NCBI RefSeq assembly: GCF_001750725.1
Contig: NZ_CP017279.1
Span: 4,526,001 to 4,590,000, forward strand
Length of the DNA: 64,000 nucleotides
Direction: 5' to 3'
From: Enterobacter ludwigii
GTDB taxonomy: Bacteria > Pseudomonadota > Gammaproteobacteria > Enterobacterales > Enterobacteriaceae
Part shown: positions 34,675 to 44,349 of the stretch, piece after piece
Position numbering within the stretch: position 1 is the stretch's first letter
Layout of the letters: each line of letters starts with the position of its first letter
Translations under genes and position numbers: made by a program
The notes under the pieces: model-generated
What the model was told of the DNA's origin: nothing
What the model saw: only the letters and a program-made list of their open reading frames with translations
Databases searched by the model: none

Positions 34675-35853
34675 ATGAAAGATGTCGTTATAGTGGGTGC
34701 GTTGCGTACGGCTATCGGCTGTTTTCAGGGGGCGCTTGCACGCCACTCGGCTGTTGATTTGGGCAGCGTAGTGGTGAAAGCGCTGGTGGAACGCAGCGGG
34801 ATTGCAGCACATGAAATTGATGAGGTGATCCTGGGACAGGTGCTGACCGCCGGTGCCGGGCAAAACCCTGCCCGTCAGGCGGCGCTCAAGGGTGGCCTGC
34901 CCAATACCGTCTCCGCTATCACCATCAACGACGTCTGTGGCTCAGGATTAAAAGCGCTGCATCTGGCGACGCAGGCCATTCAGTGTGGTGAAGCGGATGT
35001 CGTGATTGCCGGCGGACAAGAAAATATGAGCCGGGCACCACACGTGCTGACCGACAGCCGTACCGGCGCGCAGCTGGGCAACAGCCAGTTGCTCGACAGT
35101 CTGGTGCATGACGGTCTGTGGGATGCGTTCAATGACTATCATATGGGCGTGACGGCGGAAAATCTGGCTCGTGAGTATGGTATCAGCCGTGAGTTGCAGG
35201 ACGCTTACGCGTTAAGCTCGCAGCAAAAAGCGCGCGCGGCGATTGATGCCGGGCGCTTTCGGGATGAAATCGTCCCGGTCAGCACGCAGCGTCAGAATGG
35301 TGAGGCTGCCGTGGTGGATACCGATGAGCAGCCGCGCACCGACGCCAGCGCTGAAGGGCTGGCGAGGCTCAATCCTGCGTTTGAAACTCAGGGCTCAGTG
35401 ACGGCGGGAAATGCCTCCTCCATTAATGATGGCGCTGCGGCCGTGATGATGATGAGTGAAAGCAAAGCCCTCGAGCTGGATCTGCCCGTCCTGGCCCGCA
35501 TTAAGGCATTTGCCAGCGTGGGTGTTGATCCTGCGTTAATGGGTATCGCCCCGGTTTATGCTACCCGTCGCTGCCTGGAACGCGCAGGGTGGCAACTCTC
35601 TGATGTGGATCTGATTGAAGTCAACGAGGCCTTTGCCGCACAGGCAATCTCGGTTGGCAAAATGCTGGAATGGGATCCCCTGCGGGTAAACGTGAACGGT
35701 GGGGCAATCGCACTGGGTCATCCTATCGGCGCGTCCGGTTGTCGAATTCTGGTATCGCTGGTGCATGAGATGAAAAAGCGCAATGCCCGCAAAGGCATTG
35801 CGACGCTCTGTATCGGTGGTGGACAAGGTGTCGCCCTCGCCATTGAACGCTAA
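34675..35853 (+). CDS. yqeF: Acetyl-CoA acetyltransferase (thiolase) YqeF
   Basis: The 392-aa thiolase joins two acetyl-CoA units or splits acetoacetyl-CoA. Catalytic residues are visible: acylated C88 in NDVCGSGLK, His in ALGHPIGASG and the proton-transfer Cys in TLCIGGGQG. It matches E. coli YqeF nearly end to end. ATG 34675 follows CAGAGG; a frame start at 34651 has no ribosome site. It stands alone with its own terminator. Confidence 0.95.
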   Translation: MKDVVIVGALRTAIGCFQGALARHSAVDLGSVVVKALVERSGIAAHEIDEVILGQVLTAGAGQNPARQAALKGGLPNTVSAITINDVCGSGLKALHLATQAIQCGEADVVIAGGQENMSRAPHVLTDSRTGAQLGNSQLLDSLVHDGLWDAFNDYHMGVTAENLAREYGISRELQDAYALSSQQKARAAIDAGRFRDEIVPVSTQRQNGEAAVVDTDEQPRTDASAEGLARLNPAFETQGSVTAGNASSINDGAAAVMMMSESKALELDLPVLARIKAFASVGVDPALMGIAPVYATRRCLERAGWQLSDVDLIEVNEAFAAQAISVGKMLEWDPLRVNVNGGAIALGHPIGASGCRILVSLVHEMKKRNARKGIATLCIGGGQGVALAIER

Positions 35854-35873
35854 AATCCGCCCGCATAAAAGAG

Positions 35874-35896
35874 CCTCCCTTCAGGAGGTTTTTTTT
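35874..35896 (+). terminator. Terminator after yqeF
   Basis: CCTCC-CTTCA-GGAGG followed by eight T, 20 bases after the yqeF stop. Confidence 0.85.
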
Positions 35897-36137
35897 TACA
35901 TAACGTATGACGAATTAACCGTTATTAGCACATTCTCACTCTGTTATTGAATAATTACGGCCTTAATTATTATCGTTGTTAACGTCTTAGTGTGATCCCC
36001 CTCCGATAATTTCACGTTAATACACCCTGTTTGTTGATGGGTGTCACGTCCATCTTTGCCAAAAAAAATGAAACAAATAATTACGATCTTTGTCACTAAA
36101 ATAATGTTTTTTAAAAAATAAACTGCAGTTTCATAAA

Positions 36138-36156
36138 TAAGAAACATTATTTCAGT
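36138..36156. promoter_or_regulatory. KdgR-like box upstream of kdgM
   Basis: TAAGAAACATTATTTCAGT matches the KdgR consensus AATRAAAYRNYRTTTYATT at 16 of 19 positions and ends 13 bases before the kdgM ATG. KdgR represses pectin genes until 2-keto-3-deoxygluconate appears. The other 280 bases of this gap hold only the yqeF terminator and AT-rich promoter-like DNA. Confidence 0.68.
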
Positions 36157-36169
36157 TGAGGGTTTTTTC

Positions 36170-36853
36170 ATGTTTAAGAAATCTCTGGTCCTTACTTCCC
36201 TTATCGGTACGTCCTTCATGGCTCAGGCCGTTACCGTCGATCTGCGCCATGAATATATCGACAGTGGTGCCAATGCTGACCGTGTCTCGGTCTCACATCG
36301 CTTTGCTAACGGGGTCGGTTTTTCTGTAGAAGCTAAATGGAAATCCGGTGGTGATAAAGCCGACCAGCCGTTTGCGGATGTGGTGGGTAACGGGCATGAA
36401 GATCAAATTAGCTGGCGCTGGAAAGCGACTGAGAATATTGCACTGACGCCGGCGTTTACCCTTGAAAGTAACGACAGCCGCACAATATATAAACCGAATC
36501 TGCATCTGCAATATAGTTTCGACAACGGCTTCTACGTTGCCGCGCGTTATCGTTATGAATATACCCGCTACCCGTCAAGCTCGAATAAAGATGACGACAA
36601 AGTTAACCGTGGTGATGCCTGGGTTGGCTGGGTAATGGGTGACTGGCGTACCGAACTCAATTATGTTTATGCGAAGAGTTCTGAAGGTATGGTTCGTAAT
36701 AATAACAAAGATTATTCCAACGAATATAACGCCAAGCTGGCGTATAAATGGGATAAAAACTGGGCACCGTATGTTGAAGTGGGTAACATCGGCGTGAAAG
36801 ACACCGATGAACGCCAGACCCGCCTTCGTTTAGGCGTGGCCTATTCTTTCTGA
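36170..36853 (+). CDS. kdgM: Oligogalacturonate-specific porin KdgM
   Basis: The 227-aa outer-membrane protein has a signal peptide ending near AQA-VTVD (residue 20) and a small 12-strand barrel ending LRLGVAYSF with a terminal Phe. VTVDLRHEYIDSGANADRVSVSHRF is the KdgM-family start. It lets acidic oligogalacturonides cross the outer membrane. It is convergent with ogl, and a KdgR-like box lies upstream. Confidence 0.92.
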   Translation: MFKKSLVLTSLIGTSFMAQAVTVDLRHEYIDSGANADRVSVSHRFANGVGFSVEAKWKSGGDKADQPFADVVGNGHEDQISWRWKATENIALTPAFTLESNDSRTIYKPNLHLQYSFDNGFYVAARYRYEYTRYPSSSNKDDDKVNRGDAWVGWVMGDWRTELNYVYAKSSEGMVRNNNKDYSNEYNAKLAYKWDKNWAPYVEVGNIGVKDTDERQTRLRLGVAYSF

Positions 36854-36949
36854 TATCACGTTATTCCGCTGAACATTGCCGGGTAGCGCCAGTGCCAACC
36901 CGGCTTACCCATGTCTGATAAGCGCCGCCCAACGGGCAAAAGCCCACTG

Positions 36950-36976
36950 AAAAAAAAGCCCTCCGAAACGGAGGGC
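36950..36976 (-). terminator. Terminator after ogl
   Basis: Read on the minus strand: GCCCTCCG-TTT-CGGAGGGC followed by eight T. It lies 30 bases beyond the ogl stop codon, between the convergent ogl and kdgM genes. Confidence 0.88.
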
Positions 36977-37005
36977 AAGGCCAGTTACAGAAACACAAAC
37001 TCAAA

Positions 37006-38181
37006 TCATGCATGCAACATTTCAGGTTGCTCAGGAAGTTTCGCGATATAGAGGGCGGGTTGACCGTCTTTATCGGAACTGAACAGCACCGCTTTCTCAT
37101 CCGGAGTAAAGGAGGGATGCGGGTGGGTGACCTGGCGGCTATTTGCCACCGTTGCCCAGGAGGTGTCGTGACGGGCAATGCGGAAGTAGCTTTTTTTTGC
37201 CACGTCAAAGGCGTACAGATAAGGATCGTTATCAATGGTGTAACCGTGCGTATCCTTCACATCAACCGGCGTGCCTGAACCGTCGCCCACCAGCAGGGAG
37301 CCGTCAACGTTGCTCATCAGATGGGAACAGGCGGGCATTGGCATGACTGCGTCATTGACGCCCGTATCCGGATTGAAGCTGCAGATGGTGCGGCCCTTTT
37401 GGCCCTTCAGATAAGAGACATACACAAGGGCAGAACCGTTCGGCACCCAGAATTCATGGGTACAGCTTTCGCCTTCCGCATGCGTTTTCACTTTGCGCAC
37501 GTGCGTACCATCTTCGTTGACCAGCCACATGCGGGCGTCGACCAGGTCGTGGGGCCCTTCATGGCAAAACGCCACCGTGTTGTCATCGAACGGACGATAG
37601 ATAGGGTGGCCAAGCCAGTTTTTCTCTTCGTGGATTGTGGTGCTTAAACCGGTTTTCAGATCCACCCGCAGCAGTCGACAGTGCGGCCCCTTATGGAAGA
37701 AGTCGTGGAAAATTTTCCAGTCGTTGAGCGGCGTCCAGTCACGTCGGGCGATTTCTATCCCAACCAGTTTGGTGCAGTCGCTGTTGGCGACCCAGGTACC
37801 GTAACCGACCCAGTCATCAGGGACACGGTACACCTCGCGTTCTACCAGGGTATGGAGATCCACCTCCAGCAGCGTGCGGTCGTTCTTCACATAGTAGAAG
37901 GATTTATCATCCGGAGAGAGGAACCCGCCAAAGGTATTATCCCCCGCGCCTTCCGTCAGCTGTACCGCTTCGGCCTTCTGCAGATCCAGCAGGTAGTAGT
38001 TCCAGTGACCGTCAAACGCTCCTGCGAACAGCAGGTGGCTGCCATCATTAAAGAAGCACTTCTGGTAGAAGTAGTTGCGGTGACAGGTCACGTCGGGTGG
38101 GGTCAGGCGGGTGACTTCCACGCCTGTATCCGGATCGTGGCTGACCGCGTAGTTCAGCTTGACCCGCATACCTTTAGCCAT
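37006..38181 (-). CDS. ogl: Oligogalacturonate lyase Ogl (PL22)
   Basis: The 391-aa cytoplasmic enzyme cuts digalacturonate and unsaturated digalacturonate into monomers by beta-elimination. It forms a seven-bladed propeller. Conserved segments include PPDVTCHRNYFYQKCFFNDGS, VGYGTWVANSDCTK, AFCHEGPHDLVDARMW and VTHPHPSFTPDEK, whose His residues include the metal ligands. The sequence follows Dickeya Ogl throughout. It is divergent to kduI across a gap with three KdgR-like boxes. Confidence 0.95.
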   Translation of the reverse strand: MAKGMRVKLNYAVSHDPDTGVEVTRLTPPDVTCHRNYFYQKCFFNDGSHLLFAGAFDGHWNYYLLDLQKAEAVQLTEGAGDNTFGGFLSPDDKSFYYVKNDRTLLEVDLHTLVEREVYRVPDDWVGYGTWVANSDCTKLVGIEIARRDWTPLNDWKIFHDFFHKGPHCRLLRVDLKTGLSTTIHEEKNWLGHPIYRPFDDNTVAFCHEGPHDLVDARMWLVNEDGTHVRKVKTHAEGESCTHEFWVPNGSALVYVSYLKGQKGRTICSFNPDTGVNDAVMPMPACSHLMSNVDGSLLVGDGSGTPVDVKDTHGYTIDNDPYLYAFDVAKKSYFRIARHDTSWATVANSRQVTHPHPSFTPDEKAVLFSSDKDGQPALYIAKLPEQPEMLHA

Positions 38182-38231
38182 AATGCACTCCTTTGAACGA
38201 TAAAAGTAGATTAAAAAGTGAGTATTAAATT

Positions 38232-38250
38232 ATCAAAACAATGTTTCATT
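38232..38250. promoter_or_regulatory. KdgR-like box, ogl proximal
   Basis: ATCAAAACAATGTTTCATT matches the KdgR consensus at 17 of 19 positions, 51 bases upstream of the ogl start codon. A weak CRP-like element (TGTGA-CTGATG-GCGCA, 38254-38269) lies next to it. Confidence 0.75.
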
Positions 38251-38353
38251 ATGTGTGACTGATGGCGCACTTTGTCTGTTGCATTGGCGAGATTAATGTC
38301 TGGCTCTCTTTATCGTGATCCGAACGCCATTTCTGGTATAAACAAACAGAAAA

Positions 38354-38372
38354 AATGAAACGTTGTTTTAAA
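38354..38372. promoter_or_regulatory. KdgR-like box, middle of the ogl-kduI gap
   Basis: AATGAAACGTTGTTTTAAA matches the KdgR consensus at 17 of 19 positions. It lies about 108 bases before the kduI start. Confidence 0.72.
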
Positions 38373-38420
38373 TGTAATTGAAAACCCCCTTCTCTGGGGC
38401 TAGACTGTGCTCATCATGAA

Positions 38421-38439
38421 AACGGAACGTCGTTTCGTT
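38421..38439. promoter_or_regulatory. KdgR-like box, kduI proximal
   Basis: AACGGAACGTCGTTTCGTT matches the KdgR consensus at 16 of 19 positions and lies 41 bases before the kduI GTG, a position where it would cover the transcription start. Confidence 0.7.
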
Positions 38440-38479
38440 AATTTTCTGCCTGCGGGCACGATCATTTCTGGAGGTTACG

Positions 38480-39316
38480 GTGGACGTCAGACAAAGCATC
38501 CACAGTGCGCACGCCAAAACGCTGGATACTCAGGGGCTGCGCAATGAGTTTTTAGTCGAGCAGGTGTTCGAGGCCGATAAGTACACCATGGTCTACAGCC
38601 ATATCGACCGTATTATCGTTGGCGGGATTATGCCGGTGACGCAGACCGTCTCCGTGGGCGGAGAAGTGGGTAAACAGCTTGGTGTGAGCTATTTCCTTGA
38701 GCGTCGCGAGCTGGGCGTGATTAACATCGGTGGCCCCGGTACCATCACCGTAGACGGACAGTGCTATGAGATAGGTCATCGCGACGCGTTGTATGTCGGT
38801 AAAGGGGCGAAAGAGGTCGTGTTCGCCAGCATCGACAGCGGTAAACCGGCGAAGTTTTACTACAACTGTGCGCCCGCACATACCCCGTATCCCACCAAAA
38901 AAGTGACCCCGGCGGATGTCGCCCCGGTGACGCTGGGTGACAACCTCACCAGCAACCGTCGCACCATCAATAAATACTTTGTTCCGGATGTGCTGGAAAC
39001 CTGCCAGCTCAGCATGGGGCTGACCGAGCTTGCTCCGGGCAACCTGTGGAACACCATGCCGTGCCATACCCACGAGCGCCGTATGGAAGTGTATTTCTAC
39101 TTCAACATGGACGAGGACGCCTGCGTGTTCCACATGATGGGGCAACCGCAGGAAACGCGCCATATCGTGATGCATAACGAGCAGGCGGTGATTTCGCCGA
39201 GCTGGTCTATTCATTCGGGCGTAGGCACGAAAGCGTACACCTTCATCTGGGGTATGGTCGGTGAAAACCAGGTCTTTGATGACATGGACCACGTCGCGGT
39301 TAACGATCTGCGCTAG
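38480..39316 (+). CDS. kduI: 5-keto-4-deoxyuronate isomerase KduI
   Basis: The 278-aa cytoplasmic zinc cupin converts 5-keto-4-deoxyuronate to 2,5-diketo-3-deoxygluconate, a step in pectin monomer breakdown. The zinc region is [16 protein letters not shown] (His, His, Glu) with a further His in WSIHSGVG. The start is GTG 38480 behind GGAGG, giving the family N-terminus [17 protein letters not shown]. It is followed by kduD in the same run. Confidence 0.96.
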   Translation: MDVRQSIHSAHAKTLDTQGLRNEFLVEQVFEADKYTMVYSHIDRIIVGGIMPVTQTVSVGGEVGKQLGVSYFLERRELGVINIGGPGTITVDGQCYEIGHRDALYVGKGAKEVVFASIDSGKPAKFYYNCAPAHTPYPTKKVTPADVAPVTLGDNLTSNRRTINKYFVPDVLETCQLSMGLTELAPGNLWNTMPCHTHERRMEVYFYFNMDEDACVFHMMGQPQETRHIVMHNEQAVISPSWSIHSGVGTKAYTFIWGMVGENQVFDDMDHVAVNDLR

Positions 39317-39379
39317 CCGCAGGCAGTTAAGCATAAACCTGCCTGTTGGTGACAGGCGCTGAAAGATTAAGGAACAAAC

Positions 39380-40141
39380 ATGATTCTGGATGCATTTTCT
39401 CTGCAGGGTAAAGTGGCTGTGGTGTCCGGTTGTGACACCGGACTGGGCCAGGGTATGGCGTTAGGGCTGGCGGAAGCGGGCTGCGATATCGTCGGGATTA
39501 ACATTGTTGAGCCTACTGAAACCATCGAGCGCGTCACCGCGCTGGGGCGTCGTTTTCTGAGCCTGACCGCCGATCTGCGTAAAATTGACGCCATCCCTGA
39601 ACTGCTGGATCGCGCGGTGGCGGAATTCGGCCATATCGACATTCTGGTGAACAATGCCGGACTGATTCGCCGTGAAGACGCGATTAATTTCAGCGAGCGC
39701 GACTGGGACGACGTGATGAACCTGAACATTAAGAGCGTGTTCTTTATATCCCAGGCGGCGGCGAAACATTTCATTGCCCAGGGGAAAGGCGGCAAGATCA
39801 TTAATATCGCCTCTATGCTCTCCTTCCAGGGCGGTATCCGCGTGCCGTCTTATACCGCATCCAAGAGCGCGGTGATGGGCGTTACCCGTCTGCTGGCAAA
39901 CGAGTGGGCGAAGCACAACATCAACGTCAACGCGATTGCGCCGGGGTACATGGCGACGAATAACACTCAGCAGCTGCGTGCTGACGAACAGCGTAGCGCG
40001 GAAATCCTCGACCGTATCCCGGCGGGCCGCTGGGGCCTTTCGGACGATCTCAAGGGGCCGATTGTATTCCTGGCCTCTCCGGCATCCGATTACATCAACG
40101 GCTATACCGTGGCGGTCGATGGCGGCTGGCTGGCGCGTTAA
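39380..40141 (+). CDS. kduD: 2-dehydro-3-deoxy-D-gluconate 5-dehydrogenase KduD
   Basis: The 253-aa short-chain dehydrogenase reduces 2,5-diketo-3-deoxygluconate to 2-keto-3-deoxygluconate with NADH. The cofactor loop is GCDTGLGQG, NNAG follows, and the catalytic Ser-Tyr-Lys set is in IASMLSFQGG and PSYTASKSAV. It is 63 bases after kduI, with AAGGAACAAAC before ATG 39380, and ends at a terminator. Confidence 0.96.
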   Translation: MILDAFSLQGKVAVVSGCDTGLGQGMALGLAEAGCDIVGINIVEPTETIERVTALGRRFLSLTADLRKIDAIPELLDRAVAEFGHIDILVNNAGLIRREDAINFSERDWDDVMNLNIKSVFFISQAAAKHFIAQGKGGKIINIASMLSFQGGIRVPSYTASKSAVMGVTRLLANEWAKHNINVNAIAPGYMATNNTQQLRADEQRSAEILDRIPAGRWGLSDDLKGPIVFLASPASDYINGYTVAVDGGWLAR

Positions 40142-40158
40142 TTGCGTATTCCGTCTTA

Positions 40159-40188
40159 AACCTCTGCCGGTGGGTGGAGGTTTTTTTT
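40159..40188 (+). terminator. Terminator after kduD
   Basis: AACCTC (40159-40164) pairs with GAGGTT (40177-40182), with further CC/GG pairing inside, followed by a run of T to 40188. Confidence 0.82.
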
Positions 40189-40327
40189 GCCCAAAAATTG
40201 CCATTATCCATATGGCTCAAGACGAAAAATCCATACTAAAAAATCATAAATGATATGCATCACAGTTTTATTGCTTAAAAATTAAATGATTAATAAAAAA
40301 TGGCGGTATTTCATCGTTAGTTGAAAT

Positions 40328-40343
40328 TGTAATGTCCATCACA
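40328..40343. promoter_or_regulatory. CRP-like site upstream of araE
   Basis: TGTAA-TGTCCA-TCACA matches the CRP core at 9 of 10 positions. It is just upstream of the AraC-like site, as expected for an arabinose promoter. Confidence 0.72.
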
Positions 40344-40356
40344 GATCGCTATGCCA

Positions 40357-40373
40357 CAGCGAAATAATCCATA
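40357..40373 (+). promoter_or_regulatory. AraC-like half site (araI1 type) upstream of araE
   Basis: CAGC-GAAATA-ATCCATA fits the AraC pattern TAGC-N6-ATCCATA with one mismatch. Further ATCCATA copies occur at about 40207 and 40230, so AraC may bind several half sites here. The 313-base gap between kduD and araE holds these sites and the kduD terminator. Confidence 0.68.
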
Positions 40374-40454
40374 TCTTCGCGAATTACGGCCTGACACTTT
40401 TCCGCGCTATCTCGTAATTTCAGTTAACGAATTTCGCTGTTCAGGCAGGAAAAT

Positions 40455-41870
40455 ATGACATCTATAAATGACTCTACCCTTATGCCCGCCGCGTTGCGTG
40501 ATACCCGACGCATGAATCAGTTTGTCTCCATCGCGGCTGCAGTGGCCGGTTTACTGTTCGGTCTGGATATTGGTGTGATCGCCGGGGCGCTGCCCTTTAT
40601 CACCGATCACTTTACGTTGAGTAACCGCCTGCAGGAGTGGGTGGTCAGCAGCATGATGCTGGGTGCGGCCATCGGCGCGCTGTTTAACGGCTGGCTTTCG
40701 TTCCGCCTCGGGCGCAAATACAGCCTGATGGTGGGGGCGATTCTGTTTGTCGCCGGCTCCATTGGGTCAGCATTTGCCACGAACGTGGAAATGCTGCTGC
40801 TCTCCCGCGTGCTGCTCGGCGTGGCGGTGGGGATTGCCTCTTACACTGCGCCGTTGTACCTCTCCGAAATGGCGAGCGAGAACGTGCGCGGCAAGATGAT
40901 CAGTATGTACCAGCTGATGGTGACGCTGGGTATCGTGCTGGCGTTTCTGTCTGACACTTATTTCAGTTACAGCGGCAACTGGCGCGCGATGCTGGGCGTG
41001 CTGGCGCTCCCGGCGCTGGTGCTGATTGTTCTGGTGGTTTTCCTGCCAAACAGTCCGCGCTGGCTGGCGCAAAAGGGCCGTCATGTGGAAGCGGAAGAGG
41101 TGCTGCGGATGCTGCGTGATACCTCAGAAAAAGCACGTGAAGAGCTGAACGAGATCCGCGAAAGCCTGAAGCTGAAGCAGGGGGGCTGGGCGCTGTTTAA
41201 GATCAACCGCAACGTACGCCGCGCGGTGTTCCTCGGCATGTTGCTGCAGGCAATGCAGCAGTTCACCGGGATGAACATCATCATGTACTACGCGCCACGT
41301 ATCTTCAAAATGGCGGGGTTCACCACCACGGAACAGCAAATGGTTGCCACGCTGGTGGTGGGGCTGACCTTTATGTTCGCCACCTTTATCGCGGTGTTCA
41401 CCGTGGATAAAGCCGGACGTAAACCGGCACTCAAGATTGGCTTTAGCGTCATGGCGCTCGGTACGCTGATCCTTGGCTACTGCCTGATGCAGTTTGATAA
41501 CGGCACGGCCTCAAGCGGTCTTTCCTGGCTCTCTGTTGGCATGACCATGATGTGTATTGCCGGATATGCGATGAGCGCTGCGCCCGTCGTGTGGATCCTG
41601 TGTTCCGAAATTCAGCCGCTCAAATGCCGCGACTTTGGTATCACCTGTTCCACGACCACCAACTGGGTGTCGAACATGATCATCGGCGCGACCTTCCTGA
41701 CGCTGCTGGATTCAATCGGCGCGGCAGGAACCTTCTGGCTCTATACGGTTCTCAACGTCGCGTTTATCGGGGTCACGTTCTGGCTGATCCCTGAAACCAA
41801 AGGCGTCACGCTGGAGCATATCGAGCGCAGGCTGATGTCCGGCGAGAAGCTGCGTAATATTGGCGTGTAG
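40455..41870 (+). CDS. araE: Arabinose:H+ symporter AraE
   Basis: A 471-aa MFS sugar porter with twelve helices. Family motifs are [29 protein letters not shown], the sugar-site segment [18 protein letters not shown] and PETKGVTLE. It takes up L-arabinose and related sugars with protons. It matches E. coli AraE nearly throughout, and the order kduI-kduD-araE is the same. CRP-like and AraC-like sites lie upstream. Confidence 0.96.
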   Translation: MTSINDSTLMPAALRDTRRMNQFVSIAAAVAGLLFGLDIGVIAGALPFITDHFTLSNRLQEWVVSSMMLGAAIGALFNGWLSFRLGRKYSLMVGAILFVAGSIGSAFATNVEMLLLSRVLLGVAVGIASYTAPLYLSEMASENVRGKMISMYQLMVTLGIVLAFLSDTYFSYSGNWRAMLGVLALPALVLIVLVVFLPNSPRWLAQKGRHVEAEEVLRMLRDTSEKAREELNEIRESLKLKQGGWALFKINRNVRRAVFLGMLLQAMQQFTGMNIIMYYAPRIFKMAGFTTTEQQMVATLVVGLTFMFATFIAVFTVDKAGRKPALKIGFSVMALGTLILGYCLMQFDNGTASSGLSWLSVGMTMMCIAGYAMSAAPVVWILCSEIQPLKCRDFGITCSTTTNWVSNMIIGATFLTLLDSIGAAGTFWLYTVLNVAFIGVTFWLIPETKGVTLEHIERRLMSGEKLRNIGV

Positions 41871-41876
41871 TCTGTT

Positions 41877-41906
41877 GCCGGGTGGCGAAGAGACCACCCG
41901 GCTTTT
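41877..41906. terminator. Terminator between araE and togB
   Basis: GCCGGGTGG-CGAAGAGA-CCACCCGGC followed by TTTT, 6 bases after the araE stop and just before the convergent togB stop. Confidence 0.85.
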
Positions 41907-41908
41907 CG

Positions 41909-43195
41909 TTAGCGCATCGCGCGTTTCAGAATACGTTCAGCCTGACGCTGGAAGTCAGCGGCAGTCTCTTCCACGGATTTCTGTCCATAATCGATGTACT
42001 GCAGAGAGGTGCCGAACTGGGCCACAATCTGCGGATCGTCAAAGTAAGGTGACACGGAAAGTTTGGCCGGCAGAGACTGCGCCAGACGCAGCCCCGCGAC
42101 CGACGGATCGCTCTCTTTGATGGTGCCGTCTTCGGTCAGGAACTGCACCGCGGCTTTACTCAGCGGCACGCCACGCTCCAGACCCAGCGTATCTACTCCC
42201 TCTTTGCTGTTCAGCAGGAAGTTAATCAGTTTCGCCGCCGCTTCCGGGTTTTTGGTGGATTTACCAATCGAGAGCATCTGCGCCGGTTTGAAGAAAAGGC
42301 CCGCATCGGTTGCGCCCGGCAGCATCGGGTAACTGCCCAGCACCAGTTTTGCCGGTGGCTTCAGGTTGTCGGAATACTTGTTGATGGTGGAGTTCCACAT
42401 GTAGGTTCCCGCCCATTCTCCCTGGATCCACGGCTTCATCTCATACATGTTGCTCTTACCAAACGACGCATAGTATTTGGTGTCCGGCATGACGTGGCTA
42501 TCCACCAGCGTTTTGTAGGTCTGGAAGAATTCCACCCACTGCGCTTTGCTGTAGGCGAACTTCTTGGTTTTTTCGTCCACGGCAGGGATGTTGTACTTCT
42601 GAATCATGTACGAGTTCAGCAACGCCAGCGTGTCCTGATGCTCCAGCACGACCGGGTAGTACTGCTTGCCGAGTTTACTCTCGAAGGTTTTACCCGCCGC
42701 CATCAGCTCGTCCCAGGTTTTCGGGTATGCAATACCGGCTTTTTTCCAGGTCTCGTCGTTGAAGTAGAACACGCGTGCGGTGACGGAGATCGGAATGCCG
42801 TTCAGCTTGCCGTTGATGGTGGTGGACTGAAGTTCTTTGGGATCGAACTGGGTCAGGTCGATCACGTCTTTCATTTTGTTCAGGTCGTAGAACCCGTCGC
42901 CGGTTTTCGAGAAGATTGGCAGCCAGTTCCAGTTGGTCTGCATCACATCCGGCTCGGTGCCGCCCGCAATTTGGGTGGTCAGGCGGGAGAGGTGCCCATC
43001 CCAGCCGGTGTACTCTGCTTTAACGTTGATATCCGGGTTCTGCTTATGGAATTCCTCCAGCGCTTTCAACGTCACCTGATGGCGGCCATTACCGCCCCAC
43101 CAGGACATGCGTAATTCAACATCTTGCGCCATCGATGGCAAAGCGGTAAGGCCCAGCGTCGCGGAGATTGCTGCGCTTAAAAGCACTTTTTTCAT
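41909..43195 (-). CDS. togB: Oligogalacturonide ABC importer, binding protein TogB
   Basis: The 428-aa periplasmic protein has a signal peptide (MKKVLLSAAISATLGLTALP, cleavage near SMA-QDVE) and the family 1 solute-binding fold (ELRMSWWGGNGRHQVTLKALEEFHKQNPDI). ATG 43195 has GGAG upstream; an in-frame ATG at 43210 would add five residues. It closes a four-gene run in the exact order togM-togN-togA-togB known from Dickeya. Together with ogl, kdgM and the KdgR box this fixes the likely cargo as oligogalacturonides. Confidence 0.9.
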   Translation of the reverse strand: MKKVLLSAAISATLGLTALPSMAQDVELRMSWWGGNGRHQVTLKALEEFHKQNPDINVKAEYTGWDGHLSRLTTQIAGGTEPDVMQTNWNWLPIFSKTGDGFYDLNKMKDVIDLTQFDPKELQSTTINGKLNGIPISVTARVFYFNDETWKKAGIAYPKTWDELMAAGKTFESKLGKQYYPVVLEHQDTLALLNSYMIQKYNIPAVDEKTKKFAYSKAQWVEFFQTYKTLVDSHVMPDTKYYASFGKSNMYEMKPWIQGEWAGTYMWNSTINKYSDNLKPPAKLVLGSYPMLPGATDAGLFFKPAQMLSIGKSTKNPEAAAKLINFLLNSKEGVDTLGLERGVPLSKAAVQFLTEDGTIKESDPSVAGLRLAQSLPAKLSVSPYFDDPQIVAQFGTSLQYIDYGQKSVEETAADFQRQAERILKRAMR

Positions 43196-43209
43196 TTTTA
43201 TAAACTCCA

Positions 43210-44337
43210 TCAGAGAGAGAGGTTCTGTTCAGTTTTTGCGTCAAAAATATGACATTTATTCATATCAAATTTGAAATACACCTTGCGATGAAGGCCTTTA
43301 TCAATCATGGGCTTAGCTTCATCAGAAGGAATTCTGGCGGTCAGTTCGTAGTCCGCAACCTTCAGATAGACGAAGAATTCGTGGCCCATGTTTTCCACGC
43401 GAACCATTTCGCCACTGCAGCCCCCGTCAACGAATGGTGCGTCGGAGAGGGAAACGAATTCCGGACGTACGCCGTAGTAAATGGCCTGCCCGGCATAAGC
43501 GGAGACTTTCTCCTGCATCCCGGCGTTCAGCGGCATGGTTTCATTGCCGATGGCGATGTGCAGTTTCCCGGCGTTTTCCACCAGCTGGCTTTGACGAATG
43601 TTCATCTCCGGCGCGCCGATAAAGCCTGCCACGAACATGTTTTTCGGCTTGTGGTAGAGGTTGTCAGGGGTATCAACCTGCATGATGTGGCCGAGCTTCA
43701 TCACGCAGATGCGGTCGCCCATGGTCATCGCTTCGGTCTGGTCGTGGGTGACGTAGACGGTGGTCGCCGGTTTACCGGATTTCTTCAACTGCTTGTGCAG
43801 ATCGGAAATACGAATGCGCATTGAGGCGCGTAGTTTGGCGTCGAGGTTTGACAGCGGTTCGTCGAACAGGAATACATCCGGCTTTTTCACAATCGCACGG
43901 CCTACCGCCACGCGCTGTGCCTGGCCGCCGGAAAGCTGGCGTGGCAGGCGGTCGAGTAACTCTTCCAGCTCAAGGATTTTGGCTGCTTCGTTGACCTGAG
44001 ATTCAATCTGATCTTTTGGCAGTTTGCTCAGCTTCAGACCAAAGGCCAGGTTTTCGCGCACCGTCATGTGGGGATAGAGCGCGTAGTTCTGGAACACCAT
44101 CGCAATCCCGCGCTCTTTCGGCGCGAGGTTGTTCACAATCTTATCGCCGATGCGGACTTCACCCCCACTGATGGTTTCCAGGCCGGCCAGCATGCGCAGG
44201 GTGGTGGATTTGGCGCAGCCGGAGGGGCCGACGATCACCATGAACTCTCCTTCAGCGATTTTCAGGTCAATGGCATGTACCGCTTTAAAGCCGTTGGAGT
44301 AGACCTTTTCCAGTTTGTTGAAGATAACTTCAGCCAT
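43210..44337 (-). CDS. togA: Oligogalacturonide ABC importer, ATPase TogA
   Basis: A 375-aa MalK/UgpC-type ATPase with Walker A GPSGCAKSTTL, signature LSGGQAQRVAVGRAI, Walker B VFLFDEPLSNLD and C-terminal TOBE domains (about 240-375). The Walker A reads GCAKS rather than the more common GCGKS; the essential Lys-Ser is kept. It lies between togN and togB with short gaps. Confidence 0.92.
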   Translation of the reverse strand: MAEVIFNKLEKVYSNGFKAVHAIDLKIAEGEFMVIVGPSGCAKSTTLRMLAGLETISGGEVRIGDKIVNNLAPKERGIAMVFQNYALYPHMTVRENLAFGLKLSKLPKDQIESQVNEAAKILELEELLDRLPRQLSGGQAQRVAVGRAIVKKPDVFLFDEPLSNLDAKLRASMRIRISDLHKQLKKSGKPATTVYVTHDQTEAMTMGDRICVMKLGHIMQVDTPDNLYHKPKNMFVAGFIGAPEMNIRQSQLVENAGKLHIAIGNETMPLNAGMQEKVSAYAGQAIYYGVRPEFVSLSDAPFVDGGCSGEMVRVENMGHEFFVYLKVADYELTARIPSDEAKPMIDKGLHRKVYFKFDMNKCHIFDAKTEQNLSL

Positions 44338-44349
44338 AATATTTCCCTC